DNA from: Bathynomus jamesi | Taxonomy: Eukaryota > Arthropoda > Malacostraca > Isopoda > Cirolanidae | Length of the DNA: 64,000 nt | Assembly: GCA_023014485.1 (NCBI GenBank) | Contig: JAJOZX010000486.1 | Span: 1,323,501-1,387,500 of the forward strand | Direction of reading: 5' to 3' | Shown: positions 19,751 through 28,602 of the stretch, in pieces | Numbering within the stretch: position 1 is the stretch's first letter | Layout of the letters: the number at the start of each line of letters is the position of its first letter | Made by a program: the position numbers and the translations under genes | The notes under the pieces: model-generated | What the model saw: the letters and a program-made list of their open reading frames with translations, nothing else | The model's database searches: none | Told to the model about the DNA's origin: nothing

Positions 19751-20876
19751 TTATTGGACAGACTCCACTATAGTTTGGCACTGGTTAAGAAGCCTGGCAA
19801 GGAAATGGAAACCATTTGTTGCCAATAGGGTGGAGGAAATTCAAGCACACACAGATCCCAAGCAATGGAAGCATTGTCCAGGCACTCAAAACCCCGCTGA
19901 TTTTCCAACACGAGGAATTTCAGTGAAAGATCTTGCACAGTCAAGTTTGTGGTGGAATGGGCCAGAGTGGCTAAAACTTGGAAGTGAAAACTGGCTTTCT
20001 AATCAGCCTATTGTAGGAGAATGCCAGGCTGAAGAAGCATGGGTGAGTGTGGTGAGAAAATGCACTGTGAACAGTTGTCAAGTTATGCAGCAGGACCCCA
20101 TATTGAGGCTTGAGGACATTAGCAGTCTGAAAAGGTTGTTAAGAGTGACAGCATGGGTATATAGATTTACAAACAATATTAAGGGAGAAACAAGAAGGGA
20201 AGGAATTCTGAACAGTAAGGAGATTCAGCAAGCCAGGCAATACTGGGTGGTATATGTGCAGAAGGAAAAATTTGGTGAAGAGAGGGAATTACTCACCAGC
20301 CGTCCATTACAGGTTCTACCAACACATTCTGCTCTCAAGGGTTTGGATGTGTTTTTGGATCAGGATTTATTGAGAGTAGGAGATAGACTACAGTTTTCTG
20401 GGCTTCCAGAGGAGAAAAGACATCCAATTTTGCTACCTTCTGGGGGGCACTTTGTGGACCTTTTGATCCTGGATACTCATCATAAGTTGTTACATGCTGG
20501 AGTTAGAGAAGTGATAATAGAGATCAGACAACAGTTTTGGATTCCCAAAATTAGACAAGTAGTAAAAAAGGTCTTGCATAAATGTGTGGTTTGCAAGCGT
20601 TGGCGTGCAAAGCCTTATTATGAAAAGGTGGCTCCACTTCCAAGAGAACGGTGTGCCTATACTGCCCCATTTGATGTAGTGGGAGTAGACTTCGCAGGTC
20701 CAGTCTATGTATATGAGCAAGGGGAGTGTAACAAGGGTTATATATGTCTTTTCACATGTGCTACCACCAGAGCAATCCATTTGGAGTTGGTAAGCAACTT
20801 AAGTAGTGATGTATTTCTTTTGGCCTTTGAAAGGTTTGTGAACAGAAGGGGTTTCCCAAATAAAATCATATCGGAT
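19751..20876 (+). CDS. BEL-B copy 1 RNase H end and integrase N-terminus
   Basis: Within the frame 19671-20897, BEL-B residues start at YWTDSTIVWHW (RNase H catalytic Asp) and continue with the family signature NPADFPTRGIS and SSLWWNGPEWL. A spacer follows, then the integrase HHCC domain (HHKLLHAGVREVI, KCVVCKRWRAKPY) and the first catalytic Asp in DVVGVDFAGPVYV, then CLFTCATTRAIHLELV. The frame ends because a hAT MITE inserted into the second catalytic motif (IISD-NAKT). The first 27 codons of the computed frame are MITE sequence. Confidence 0.9.
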
Positions 20877-21174
20877 CAGGCCTGGATTAACCATTAAGCA
20901 AAATAAGCACGTGCTTATGGCACCAAGGGAAGGGGGAACCACAGAGTTTTAATAAAATAAAATTAATAAATAAAATTAAAAAACAGGTTATATTTAATAT
21001 AGTTGTGGGGTCTGGCCTGGGGGATGGCCTGGAAGAAAACTGAATTTTTAATCTATTATTTCACATTCAGCACTTATTGAGTCTTAATGTCTTGTCAGTT
21101 AGACAATGGAAGGGTCGAGGGGGAACCATTGTTGGGCTGTGCTTAGGGCATCAGTTGGTCTTAATCCGGCCCTG
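20877..21174. mobile_element. hAT MITE, 298 bp (first copy)
   Basis: Ends CAGGCCTGGATTAA and inverted CAGGGCCGGATTAA are flanked by the 8-bp repeat TATCGGAT (20869-20876, 21175-21182). The subterminal sequence matches both ends of hAT-1 (34651-38697), so hAT-1 is a likely transposase source. The same insertion at the same site appears at 27265-27563. BEL-B sequence goes on for 73 bp after it (21183-21255) before Gypsy-2. Confidence 0.93.
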
Positions 21175-21255
21175 TATCGGATAATGCAAAAACCTTCAAA
21201 AAGGCTGCAAAGGAACTCCAAGAAGTTTGGTCCTTGCTAAAAGAGGAAGGATTCC

Positions 21256-21683
21256 TGTGATAGCGTGGGGTAGACACCCCAGTTAGGTTACTTAGGTTCT
21301 AGCAAACAATCAAAAGCACTTACCAGTGCGTTGAATTAGATATTCCTTTGGGAGCCTATCATTAGATTCCTGTGTCCCACAAACGGCCTACCTAACTCTC
21401 TCTTACATTACCAATTTAGAAGCTATAGACATTACCCCTAACTATACTTAAGTACGGACAACTTCCTACCCCATTTGTCACCTTAGAAGCACCACCTAAT
21501 TACACTCAGCACCAACGATTAGGTCAGATAGGAATAAACATCTCTAGGCTAGCCCAAAACAATATGAACAGCCGCGTTGGTTCGTTTATGACTTGATGTT
21601 GCCATTCAGCTTAGATTTAGTGATATTTCCCCTTTAGTGACTTTTAGACTATATACATATATATACACACACACGTCACCTCA
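21256..21683 (-). repeat. Gypsy-2 3' LTR region
   Basis: The last 301 bp match 25834-26134. The first 127 bp (21256-21382) have no match at the other end. A purine tract on the coding strand (GGAGGGGAGG, complement of about 21686-21695) borders it, and pol reads through this tract into the LTR. Confidence 0.8.
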
Positions 21684-22504
21684 CTCCTCCCCTCCAAGTT
21701 TAGTCTGTCAGGGGGATGAGGGACCCTAGACGACCTGCGGAGTGGGGTTGATGTAGTAGGATTAGGTGCAACCTGCATAGGCGGGCGAATTGAACCATTT
21801 TCCGGAGGATCGGGTCTCCCTTCCGGAAGACTCTGGTCATCCTGCAATTCACGTTCCCATATCTGGTCCGGATGGCGTTTAATAGAACGACCATCTTCTA
21901 GTTGGCACTTGAAGGAAACAGGGCCCGTTCTCTCCTGGACAGTTGCAGGAACCCATTTTGGTCCAGCACCATAGTTGCGAATCATAACTGGATCATTAGG
22001 TTGCGTCTCTATAACTCTCCCTCTTTTAGTGTCATGGTACAGCTTCTGTTTTTCCTGATGGCGTAAAACTCGTTGTTGTAACGTTTCGTTTGGACGTAAC
22101 AAATCGAAAACTGAACGAATTCCCCGGCCAATCATAAGTTTAGAGGGAGACACCCCCGTCGTGGTGTGAGGTGTTAATCGATATTTAAACAAAAATTTAT
22201 CCAACACCACTTGCATTTCCTCCCCACGAGAATGACGCAAGGCCGACTTGAAAGTACGGACCATGTTTTCCGCGAGACCGTTAGTAGACGGGTGGAAAAC
22301 ACTAGACCGGACATGTCTAATGCCATTTAGGTGGACGAAGGAACGAAATTCCTCACTGGTAAAACAAGTACCATGGTCGGAAACCAGGACTACGGGTAAA
22401 CCCCATCTAGCGAAAACCGAACGGAGTAAGCGAATAGTAACACCCGAAGTCGTGGAAGTGGTTGGAAAAATTTCCACCCACTTAGATAGAGTAGGCGTCC
22501 ACAA
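21644..22504 (-). CDS. Gypsy-2 integrase
   Basis: 286 residues, continuing from the zinc-binding and first-Asp region in the neighbouring frame after a frame change near 22500. It shows VLVSDHGTCFTSEEF with the second catalytic Asp, HPSTNGLAENMVRTFK with the Glu, LFKYRLTPHTTTGVSP and PNDPVMIRNYG, then a tail TPLRRSSRVPHPPDRL near the end, typical of Mag-type integrases. The last 13 or so codons lie inside the 3' LTR, so pol overlaps the LTR. It would insert element cDNA into the genome. Confidence 0.9.
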   Translation of the reverse strand: MWTPTLSKWVEIFPTTSTTSGVTIRLLRSVFARWGLPVVLVSDHGTCFTSEEFRSFVHLNGIRHVRSSVFHPSTNGLAENMVRTFKSALRHSRGEEMQVVLDKFLFKYRLTPHTTTGVSPSKLMIGRGIRSVFDLLRPNETLQQRVLRHQEKQKLYHDTKRGRVIETQPNDPVMIRNYGAGPKWVPATVQERTGPVSFKCQLEDGRSIKRHPDQIWERELQDDQSLPEGRPDPPENGSIRPPMQVAPNPTTSTPLRRSSRVPHPPDRLNLEGRSEVTCVCIYMYIV

Positions 22505-23219
22505 TGACTAGGAAATAAGTATTATTTATAGGACCTGCATAGTCAACATGGATCCTATGCCACGGTATAGTAGGCCATTCCCAAGGATGAAGTGGACTTT
22601 TCCTTGGGAGATCTCTGTTCTCTAGGCAGCTTTGACAGGAACGAACCAATGATTCGAGTTCTCCATCTAAACCAGGCCACCAGAAATAAGCTCTCGCCAG
22701 CTCTTTCATTTTTGTTGCACCCATGTGTTCAGCGTGAAGTTCCTTCACTAAATTCGACCTGCCTTCATTTGGATTTATCACTCTGTGGCCCCATAAGAGA
22801 GAGCCATTTTGAATGGAGAGGCCAGACTGACGTTGATAAAAAGGCTGTAATTCACTCTCAACCTTAGTAGGCCAATCAACTGAGCAGAAATGGATGACCC
22901 TAGACAGAATAGGGTCTGATTTTGTCCACTGCTCTATTTGTACCGCAGATACTGGAGTGGATTCCAAAAACTCCACCAAGTGAACCCATTCTGTAGGTAT
23001 AGGTACACAATCATTTGGATTTTCTAAGGGCAACCTACTTAGCGCATCAGCCGTACCTAGAAGTTTACCTGACCGATGTACTAAGTCAAATTTATAGGCT
23101 TGTAGAATCAGTGCCCATCGTTGAATCCTACCTGAGGCCATAACTGGAATATTTTTATTAGGTGAAAATAAACCTAAAAGAGGCTTATGGTCAGTAATTA
23201 GTTTAAATTCATGACCCAT
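22482..23219 (-). CDS. Gypsy-2 RNase H end and integrase zinc-binding domain
   Basis: 245 residues. The frame opens in RNase H at HEFKLITDHKPLLGLF (Asp), passes GRIQRWALILQAYKF and TADALSRLPL, and enters integrase with the HHCC elements HAEHMGATKMKELA and RSCQSCLENR, then IHVDYAGPINNTYFLVIVD with the first catalytic Asp. A frame change near 22500 separates it from the rest of integrase, and another near 23215 separates it from the RNase H start. Both look like single-base indels. Confidence 0.9.
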   Translation of the reverse strand: MGHEFKLITDHKPLLGLFSPNKNIPVMASGRIQRWALILQAYKFDLVHRSGKLLGTADALSRLPLENPNDCVPIPTEWVHLVEFLESTPVSAVQIEQWTKSDPILSRVIHFCSVDWPTKVESELQPFYQRQSGLSIQNGSLLWGHRVINPNEGRSNLVKELHAEHMGATKMKELARAYFWWPGLDGELESLVRSCQSCLENRDLPRKSPLHPWEWPTIPWHRIHVDYAGPINNTYFLVIVDAYSI

Positions 23220-23656
23220 AGATAGAAATGAAATTTTTTTACTGCAAATACTAAGGCTAATGCTTCACGTTCCACTTGTGCATATCGTCTTTCAGTCTCA
23301 GTTAGTGTTCTAGAAGCAAAACAGATAGGCCTATCTACACCATCAATGTGGTGAGATAACACTGCCCCAATTCCATAAGAACTGCTGTCTGCTGAAACTA
23401 CGAGAGGAAGTTTAGGATCATAATGCACTAGGAGCGTGGACTTTAGTAGTACGTCCTTGGAAGCCTCAAATGCTTCCTTTTGAGTTTTCTCCCATCTCCA
23501 CTGTTCCCCAGATCGTAATAGCTTATTTAGGGGTTCAAGGAAAGTCGATGCATTAGGCAAAAATTTCCTATAAAAGTTTAGGAGACCTAAATAAGCTTGT
23601 AACTGTGTGATGTTTTGTGGAGGTGGTGCATTTTTTATTGCTTCTAGTTTATCCAC
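23198..23656 (-). CDS. Gypsy-2 reverse transcriptase end and RNase H start
   Basis: 152 residues in one frame. It includes the connection after reverse transcriptase (QLQAYLGLLNFYRKFLP), then RNase H with VVSADSSSYGIGAVLSH and the Glu-containing VEREALALVFAVKKFHFY. Upstream the same coding sense continues to the catalytic FLDD motif at about 23825-23836, but that piece is in a different register relative to 23826-24467 because of an 11-bp duplication. Confidence 0.88.
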   Translation of the reverse strand: MDKLEAIKNAPPPQNITQLQAYLGLLNFYRKFLPNASTFLEPLNKLLRSGEQWRWEKTQKEAFEASKDVLLKSTLLVHYDPKLPLVVSADSSSYGIGAVLSHHIDGVDRPICFASRTLTETERRYAQVEREALALVFAVKKFHFYLWVMNLN

Positions 23657-23825
23657 CGTTGGATGAATGCCTGAGGCAGCTATGCGGAACCCTAAATATG
23701 AAACCTCGTTAGTGACCCATGAACACTTTTCTCTCTTTAGCTTAAGTCCGGCATCTCGGAGTCTTTTTAGAACCGTGGTTAATCTAGTTAGGTGTTCTTT
23801 TTTAGACGAACCTGAAATGAGGACA

Positions 23826-24467
23826 TCATCTAGAAAGCAAAGTACCCCTTGGTACCCACTTGGTACCCACTTGGTCCATTGTCCTCTGAAAAATACCCGG
23901 AGCCGATGCTATTCCATAGCGTAGCCTATTGTACTTATATAGGCCTCGGTGCGTATTTATGATAGTTAATTCTTTAGAGTTTTCATCTAAACTTAGTTGA
24001 GCATAGGCTTGGGACATATCGAGTTTTGTGAAATATTTACCCCCAGCAAGAGAGCTAAATAATTCATCAGGCTTGGGTATAGGATAGCAATCTAGAAGGA
24101 CGGCTCTATTTGCTGTTAAACGGTAATCCCCACATAACCGCACGGACTTGTCCGGTTTTAGTACAGGAACTACTGGGGCAGCCCACTTAGCGTGTGTGAC
24201 TGGTTCAATAATTTTATCTTTTAGCAGCCTGTCAATTTCTAAATCTACCTTCTCCCGCAGTACATGCGCAATTGAACGAGCCTTACAAAATTTCGGAGTT
24301 ACATTAGGATCTACTTCTATGCAGACCTGATGGCCTTTTAGGTTGCCTACTTCAGGCCCAAAAACAGAAGAAAACTCCCTTAACGATGAGTCTATGTCAG
24401 ATGGATATGAGAGTGTATGCACATCTGCCTGACCCTTTGGCAAGATTTTGTCAATCGGCATTTTCAA
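23826..24467 (-). CDS. Gypsy-2 reverse transcriptase, N-terminal two thirds
   Basis: 213 residues. It shows IIEPVTHAKWAAPVVPVLK, VRLCGDYRLTANRAV, FTKLDMSQAYAQLSL with the first catalytic Asp, and LRYGIASAPGIFQRTMDQ. It then goes out of frame because the 11-bp unit TTGGTACCCAC is present twice (23849-23859, 23860-23870). The catalytic FLDD pair lies just beyond, in the shifted frame. Without the extra unit the protein would read on, so this is probably a recent slippage event. Confidence 0.92.
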   Translation of the reverse strand: MKMPIDKILPKGQADVHTLSYPSDIDSSLREFSSVFGPEVGNLKGHQVCIEVDPNVTPKFCKARSIAHVLREKVDLEIDRLLKDKIIEPVTHAKWAAPVVPVLKPDKSVRLCGDYRLTANRAVLLDCYPIPKPDELFSSLAGGKYFTKLDMSQAYAQLSLDENSKELTIINTHRGLYKYNRLRYGIASAPGIFQRTMDQVGTKWVPRGTLLSR

Positions 24468-24480
24468 AGCGTCAATCCAA

Positions 24481-25641
24481 TCACGGCCTAGTAGAGTAGG
24501 CCTTGCTCTCCACCACTAAAAGGGTTAAGGGATGAGACAGTTTTCTGTTGATGTAACTGTGACGGATGCTTCTCCACAAATAGGTATTTGTATGTCCCCC
24601 ATATTTCTTTAAAATAGTTTTAGATGCATGTAGTTTAGGTGTGTTTTTGAAAATTTTATCAAAAACTGTTTTGGACATGACAGTTCGGGCAGCACCTGTA
24701 TCTAGTTCTAGAGGAACTGTAATTCCATTTAGGCCTACCTCTACAATATATGGGCCTGTATTATTCAAACTTTGCTGCTCATGAAATAGGTACTCCACTC
24801 CAATGTTCGAAGTACTTCCCCTTTGAGGATTTACACTAGAAATGTTAAAATTAGAATTTTCACCCTTCGTTTTCTTTGAAAAACACACTTTAGCTATGTG
24901 GCCTATTTTACTACAGTTTCGGCAAACTGCTTCTTTAAAAGGGCAGTCCTTCTTCCAGTGGTGTTTTCCACACCCCGTACATGGCTTGGAAGGCTTAGTA
25001 GAATTAGTAGGCTTAGTCGTATTCGCCTCATACCTTTTATTTGCCTGTCTAGTAGGCTCATTAGGTCTGCCAGGCCTAGAAGATTTAAAGCTATTTACGT
25101 GTTGGGCTTTACTACTGTGATGGCCAAAAGCTCTAACATCTTTAGCAGCTGCTTCTCTAGCCGTAGCTATTTCTACAGCCTGACTAAAAGTTAGGTCCTG
25201 TATGGCTAATAGGGCTCTCTGGGTAGACTCCTCTTTGAGACCCATTACAAACCTATCTCTTAGCATTTCATCTAATTTGTCCCCAAATTTACACGTACGG
25301 CTATGGCTTTTTATTCCTGCAACAAACTCTGCAATGCTTTCATTTCCCGTCTGATGCCTTGAATAAAATTTGAAACGTTCATAGATGAGAACTACTCGGA
25401 GTTTGTAGTGATCGGTTAGGGCCTGTACCAATTCATTATAGGTGCTGGTTTCCGGTGCTTTGGGAGAAACTAGGTCCATAACTAAACCAAACGTTTTAGG
25501 GCCTATTATAGTTAAAAAGGTAGGTACTTTCTTAGCATCAGGAATGGAATTTGCCTCGAAAAACAACCTCACCCTAGTGGCATAAGCTTCGAAGTCCTCC
25601 CCAGAGTCTTCGTAGGGGCTTATATGGCCAATCACCGACAT
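24481..25641 (-). CDS. Gypsy-2 Gag and aspartic protease
   Basis: 386 residues from ATG 25641. Residues 1-200 form a Gag capsid (FEAYATRVRLFFEAN, LRDRFVMGLKE). A basic, Pro/Thr-rich linker follows, then two zinc knuckles CTGCGKHHWKKDC and CRNCSKIGHIAKVC (CX2CX4HX4C), then protease with LELDTGAARTVMSK. Near the C-terminus the frame is lost around 24500 just before GRDWIDAL, which continues in the frame of the reverse transcriptase. Gag and protease therefore share one frame and pol would follow without a separate start in the parent element. Confidence 0.92.
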   Translation of the reverse strand: MSVIGHISPYEDSGEDFEAYATRVRLFFEANSIPDAKKVPTFLTIIGPKTFGLVMDLVSPKAPETSTYNELVQALTDHYKLRVVLIYERFKFYSRHQTGNESIAEFVAGIKSHSRTCKFGDKLDEMLRDRFVMGLKEESTQRALLAIQDLTFSQAVEIATAREAAAKDVRAFGHHSSKAQHVNSFKSSRPGRPNEPTRQANKRYEANTTKPTNSTKPSKPCTGCGKHHWKKDCPFKEAVCRNCSKIGHIAKVCFSKKTKGENSNFNISSVNPQRGSTSNIGVEYLFHEQQSLNNTGPYIVEVGLNGITVPLELDTGAARTVMSKTVFDKIFKNTPKLHASKTILKKYGGHTNTYLWRSIRHSYINRKLSHPLTLLVVESKAYSTRP

Positions 25642-25717
25642 GCTAGAGCAAAACCGAATTAGGCTAAATCACGTGAAGTAGGTTAGATTTGGTTTAAATT
25701 TGATCTAGTTACTCCCC

Positions 25718-25811
25718 AGTTAGGGCTGAATAGTGAATTGTATTAGAGTTAGGGCTGAGTAGGAATTAGTTTTAGAGTTAGGGCTGAGTAGGAATTAATT
25801 TTAGAGTTAGG
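25718..25811. repeat. 29-bp tandem repeat, 3.2 units, in the Gypsy-2 leader
   Basis: Units AGTTAGGGCTGAGTAGGAAT followed by nine further bases start at 25718, 25747 and 25776, with a partial fourth unit at 25805. It lies between the 5' LTR and gag. Confidence 0.9.
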
Positions 25812-25833
25812 CTGGCGGGACCTACGCTATAGT

Positions 25834-26134
25834 ACGGCCTACCTAACTCTCTCTTGCATTACCAATTTAGAAGCTATAGACATTACCCCTAACTATGCTT
25901 AAGTACGGACAACTTCCTACCCCATTTGTCACCTTAGAAACACCACCTAATTACACTCAGCACCAACGATTAGGTCAGATAGGAAAAAACATCTCTAGGC
26001 TAGCCCAAAACAATACGAACAGCCGCGTTGGTTCGTTTATGACTTGCTGTTGCCATTCAGCTTAGATTTAGTGATATTTCCCCTTTAATGACTTTTAGGC
26101 TATATACATATATATACACACACACGTCACCTCA
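25834..26134 (-). repeat. Gypsy-2 5' LTR core
   Basis: 301 bp matching 21383-21683 with a few substitutions. The bases just to the left (about 25812-25833) differ from the other LTR, and no TGG-type primer site is evident on the coding strand there, so the outer end may be deleted or replaced. Confidence 0.8.
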
Positions 26135-26229
26135 CTGGTGTGTCTATATTGCCCCATTTGATGTAGTGGGAGTAGACTTCGCAGGTCCAGTCTATGTGTA
26201 TGAGCAAGGGGAGTGTAACAAGAGTTATA

Positions 26230-27130
26230 CAGTGAGGCCTTGCATAACGAATTTAATTCGTTCCAGAAGGTCATTCGTTAACTGAAAAATTCGTTATGCA
26301 ATGCATTAGTTCAATGGGATTTTCAGTAATTCGTTCCAGAGCCCAAATTTTGACCCTTTTTGCGCTTGTTTACCCATTTTTTTCCGGCAGAGTTCATGCA
26401 AATTGTTGAGACTTCTCTCCATGCTCTCACAACATTCTTGACAGCCTCCAAAATGTTGCAATGCTGCTTCCAGAACTGTGTTAAGGTTACAGAATCCTCA
26501 CTGGAGGTTGCATTATGGCACTGAGCAAACATGAGCTTCGTGTATAGCTTCTTGAAGTTTGAAATAACCTGCTGGTCCATAGGTTGGAGCAGTGATGTTG
26601 TGTTTGGAGGCAGATATTTCACAGTAATGAAGCTGAAATTTGTCTTGACAATTTTGTCCAGATCTGGGTCATGGGCCTTAGCATTGTCAAGAATTAATAA
26701 GACCTTTAAAGGAAGTTTATTGGTCTCCAGGTATTTTTGCACTGTAGGGCCAAAAACTTCCACAATCCACTGATTAAATAGGGTTCTTGTCACCCATGCC
26801 TTTTTATTGTGTCGTCAAAACACCCCAAGAATAGATTTAGCACTAATAATGCTTAAAAGCATTAATTATTATTTATTCACTATATTAATTAATGATATTA
26901 TAATGATAAATCACTGTAAAGCAAAATTAAAAAAAAAATTGATAGCAATTGTACACAACTGCTCACGACAGCTACCAACCTCCAACTGAACAGAAAACGT
27001 GTTATTACGTTTTTCGTTACCAAATTCGTTCTGCAAGGTAAAATCGTTATTTAAATCAATGGAGCCTTATGGAGGTAATTCGTTAAGCAAAAATTCGCTA
27101 TTTAAGGCGTTCGTTATGCAAGGCCTCACA
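26230..27130. mobile_element. Tigger/pogo-type DNA transposon, internally deleted, 901 bp
   Basis: Ends CAGTGAGGCCTTGCATAACG and the inverted GTGAGGCCTTGCATAACG lie at a TA target (26228-26229, 27131-27132). The right end has lost or changed the last two bases of the CAG. Motifs TTCGTTATGCAA recur near both ends. Only the C-terminal half of a transposase remains inside. Confidence 0.9.
26323..26793 (-). pseudogene. Tigger transposase, C-terminal fragment
   Basis: 156 residues of a pogo/Tigger DDE transposase (CENP-B/Jerky-related family). LLILDNAKAHDPDLD holds the second catalytic Asp and LPPNTTSLLQPMDQQ the third. The N-terminal helix-turn-helix domains and the first catalytic Asp are missing, so this cannot be an active enzyme. 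The fragment starts within the catalytic domain, consistent with an internal deletion. Beyond the hallmark motifs the tail (NVVRAWREVS) fits the family. Confidence 0.92.
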
Positions 27131-27264
27131 TATGTCTTTTCACATGTGCTACCACCAGAGCAATCCATTTGGAGTTGGTAAGCAACTTAAGTAGTGATGT
27201 ATTTCTTTTGGCCTTTAAAAGGTTTGTGAACAGAAGGGGTTTCCCAAATAAAATCATATCGGAT

Positions 27265-27563
27265 CAGGCCTGGATTAACCATTAAGCAAAATAAGCACGT
27301 GCTTAGGGCACCAAGGGAAGGAGGAACCACAGAGTTTTAATAAAATAAAATTCATAAATAAAATTAAAAAACAGGTTATATTTAATATAGTTGTGGGGTC
27401 TGTCCTGGGGGGATGGCCTGGAAGAAAACTGAATTTTTAATCTATTATTTCACATTCAGCACTTATTGAGTCTTAATGTCTTGTCAGTTAGACAATGGAA
27501 GGGTCGAGGGGGAACCATTGTTGGGCTGTGCTTAGGGCATCAGTTGGCCTTAATCCGGCCCTG
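27265..27563. mobile_element. hAT MITE, 299 bp (second copy, same insertion)
   Basis: Nearly identical to 20877-21174, with the same TATCGGAT duplication (27257-27264, 27564-27571) in the same BEL-B codon. It therefore arose by duplication of an already inserted MITE, not by a second insertion. Copy 2 of BEL-B has the empty site. Confidence 0.93.
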
Positions 27564-27976
27564 TATCGGATAATGCAAAAACCTTCAAAAAGGCTGCAAA
27601 GGAACTCCAAGAAGTTTGGTCCTTGCTAAAAGAGGAAGGATTCCAATCCTACTTTTCACACCAAGGGGTACAGTGGGAGTTTATTGTTGAGAGAGTACCA
27701 TAATGGTGGGGAGGATTTTGGAAAGGCTAGTGAGAAGTGTAAAGTGTCCATTAAAGAAACTTTTAGCTAATGCTCATTTGAGCAAAGAAGAATTCTGCAC
27801 TGTTTTATGTGAAATAGAAGCAATGGTGAACAGTAGGCCTATCACTTTTGTTTATAACAGTATGCAGGATGCAGAGCCATTGACACCAAATCATTTTCTT
27901 TGTGGTAAACGATTAACATCAAGCCCCAGTGTGCCAGACGACTTGCAACCTATTCAGAGCACTGGAGGAGAGTTAA

Positions 27977-28195
27977 CCCTTTAATACCCAGTGTGTGAAA
28001 TTTTCATCGTTAACTTTGGAAACAATTTTAGACCTTCCAGTTCCCAATGTGTGAAATTTAACACATTTCGTATTTTATTAATTATGAACAATAAAACTTT
28101 GTAAAATATATTTTTCAGTTATTTTGGGTCCAATTAAACGATTTTTATATCCCAATTTTTTTTTTACTTTTCGACTTAATTTGGGTATGAAAGGG
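27977..28195. mobile_element. piggyBac-type MITE, 219 bp
   Basis: Ends CCCTTTAATACCCA and inverted CCCTTTCATACCCA are bounded by perfect TTAA repeats (27973-27976, 28196-28199). It is longer than 11617-11752 by an internal segment but shares both ends and GTGTGAAATTTTCATCG. The empty site is visible in BEL-B copy 2 (about 43588-43597). Confidence 0.93.
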
Positions 28196-28602
28196 TTAAC
28201 CAGACAGTTCAGGTACCTTGAAGAGGTACAAGATCAGTTATGGAAGAGGTGGCAGATGGAATACTTGCCAGAACTCAATTATTACCCATCAGGCAATGTA
28301 AAGGGCTCCAATACAAATTGTATCAAGGTGGGAGAAGTGGTAATGATTGGGAATGAAAGACCAAGGCAATGCTGGAAGCTTGGCATAATTGAAGAGTTGT
28401 TTGTTGGCAAAGACAATTTAGTTAGGTCTGCACTGGTAAAGACTTCAGGAGGAAAATTAAAGAGACCTATACAAAAACTCTATGCTTTAGAAATCAGCAA
28501 AAACACGGATAGTCAAGATGAAACATTTGAGTTACAGCCTCATGGAGAAGGCTTGGCTAACCTTGCAGAAGGTAATGACAACAATGCCTCTTCGGTGGGG
28601 AG

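Larger units (their letters stand above)
21256..26134 (-). mobile_element. Gypsy-2: Ty3/Gypsy LTR retrotransposon within BEL-B
   Basis: A 301-bp LTR core is present at both ends (21383-21683, 25834-26134). Between them, on the minus strand, are gag-protease, reverse transcriptase, RNase H and integrase in Ty3/Gypsy order, of the K02A2.6/Mag-like type. No target duplication joins the two sides: ATTCC is on the left and CTGGTG on the right, and the BEL-B sequence on the right restarts about 600 bp earlier than where it stopped on the left. The LTR outer edges also disagree, so exact limits are uncertain. Confidence 0.85.

Noticed and set aside
28124..28200. The first 25 codons of a 178-residue frame, MGPIKRFLYPN and on
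   Set aside because: They are piggyBac MITE sequence fused in frame to BEL-B integrase, not a native N-terminus.
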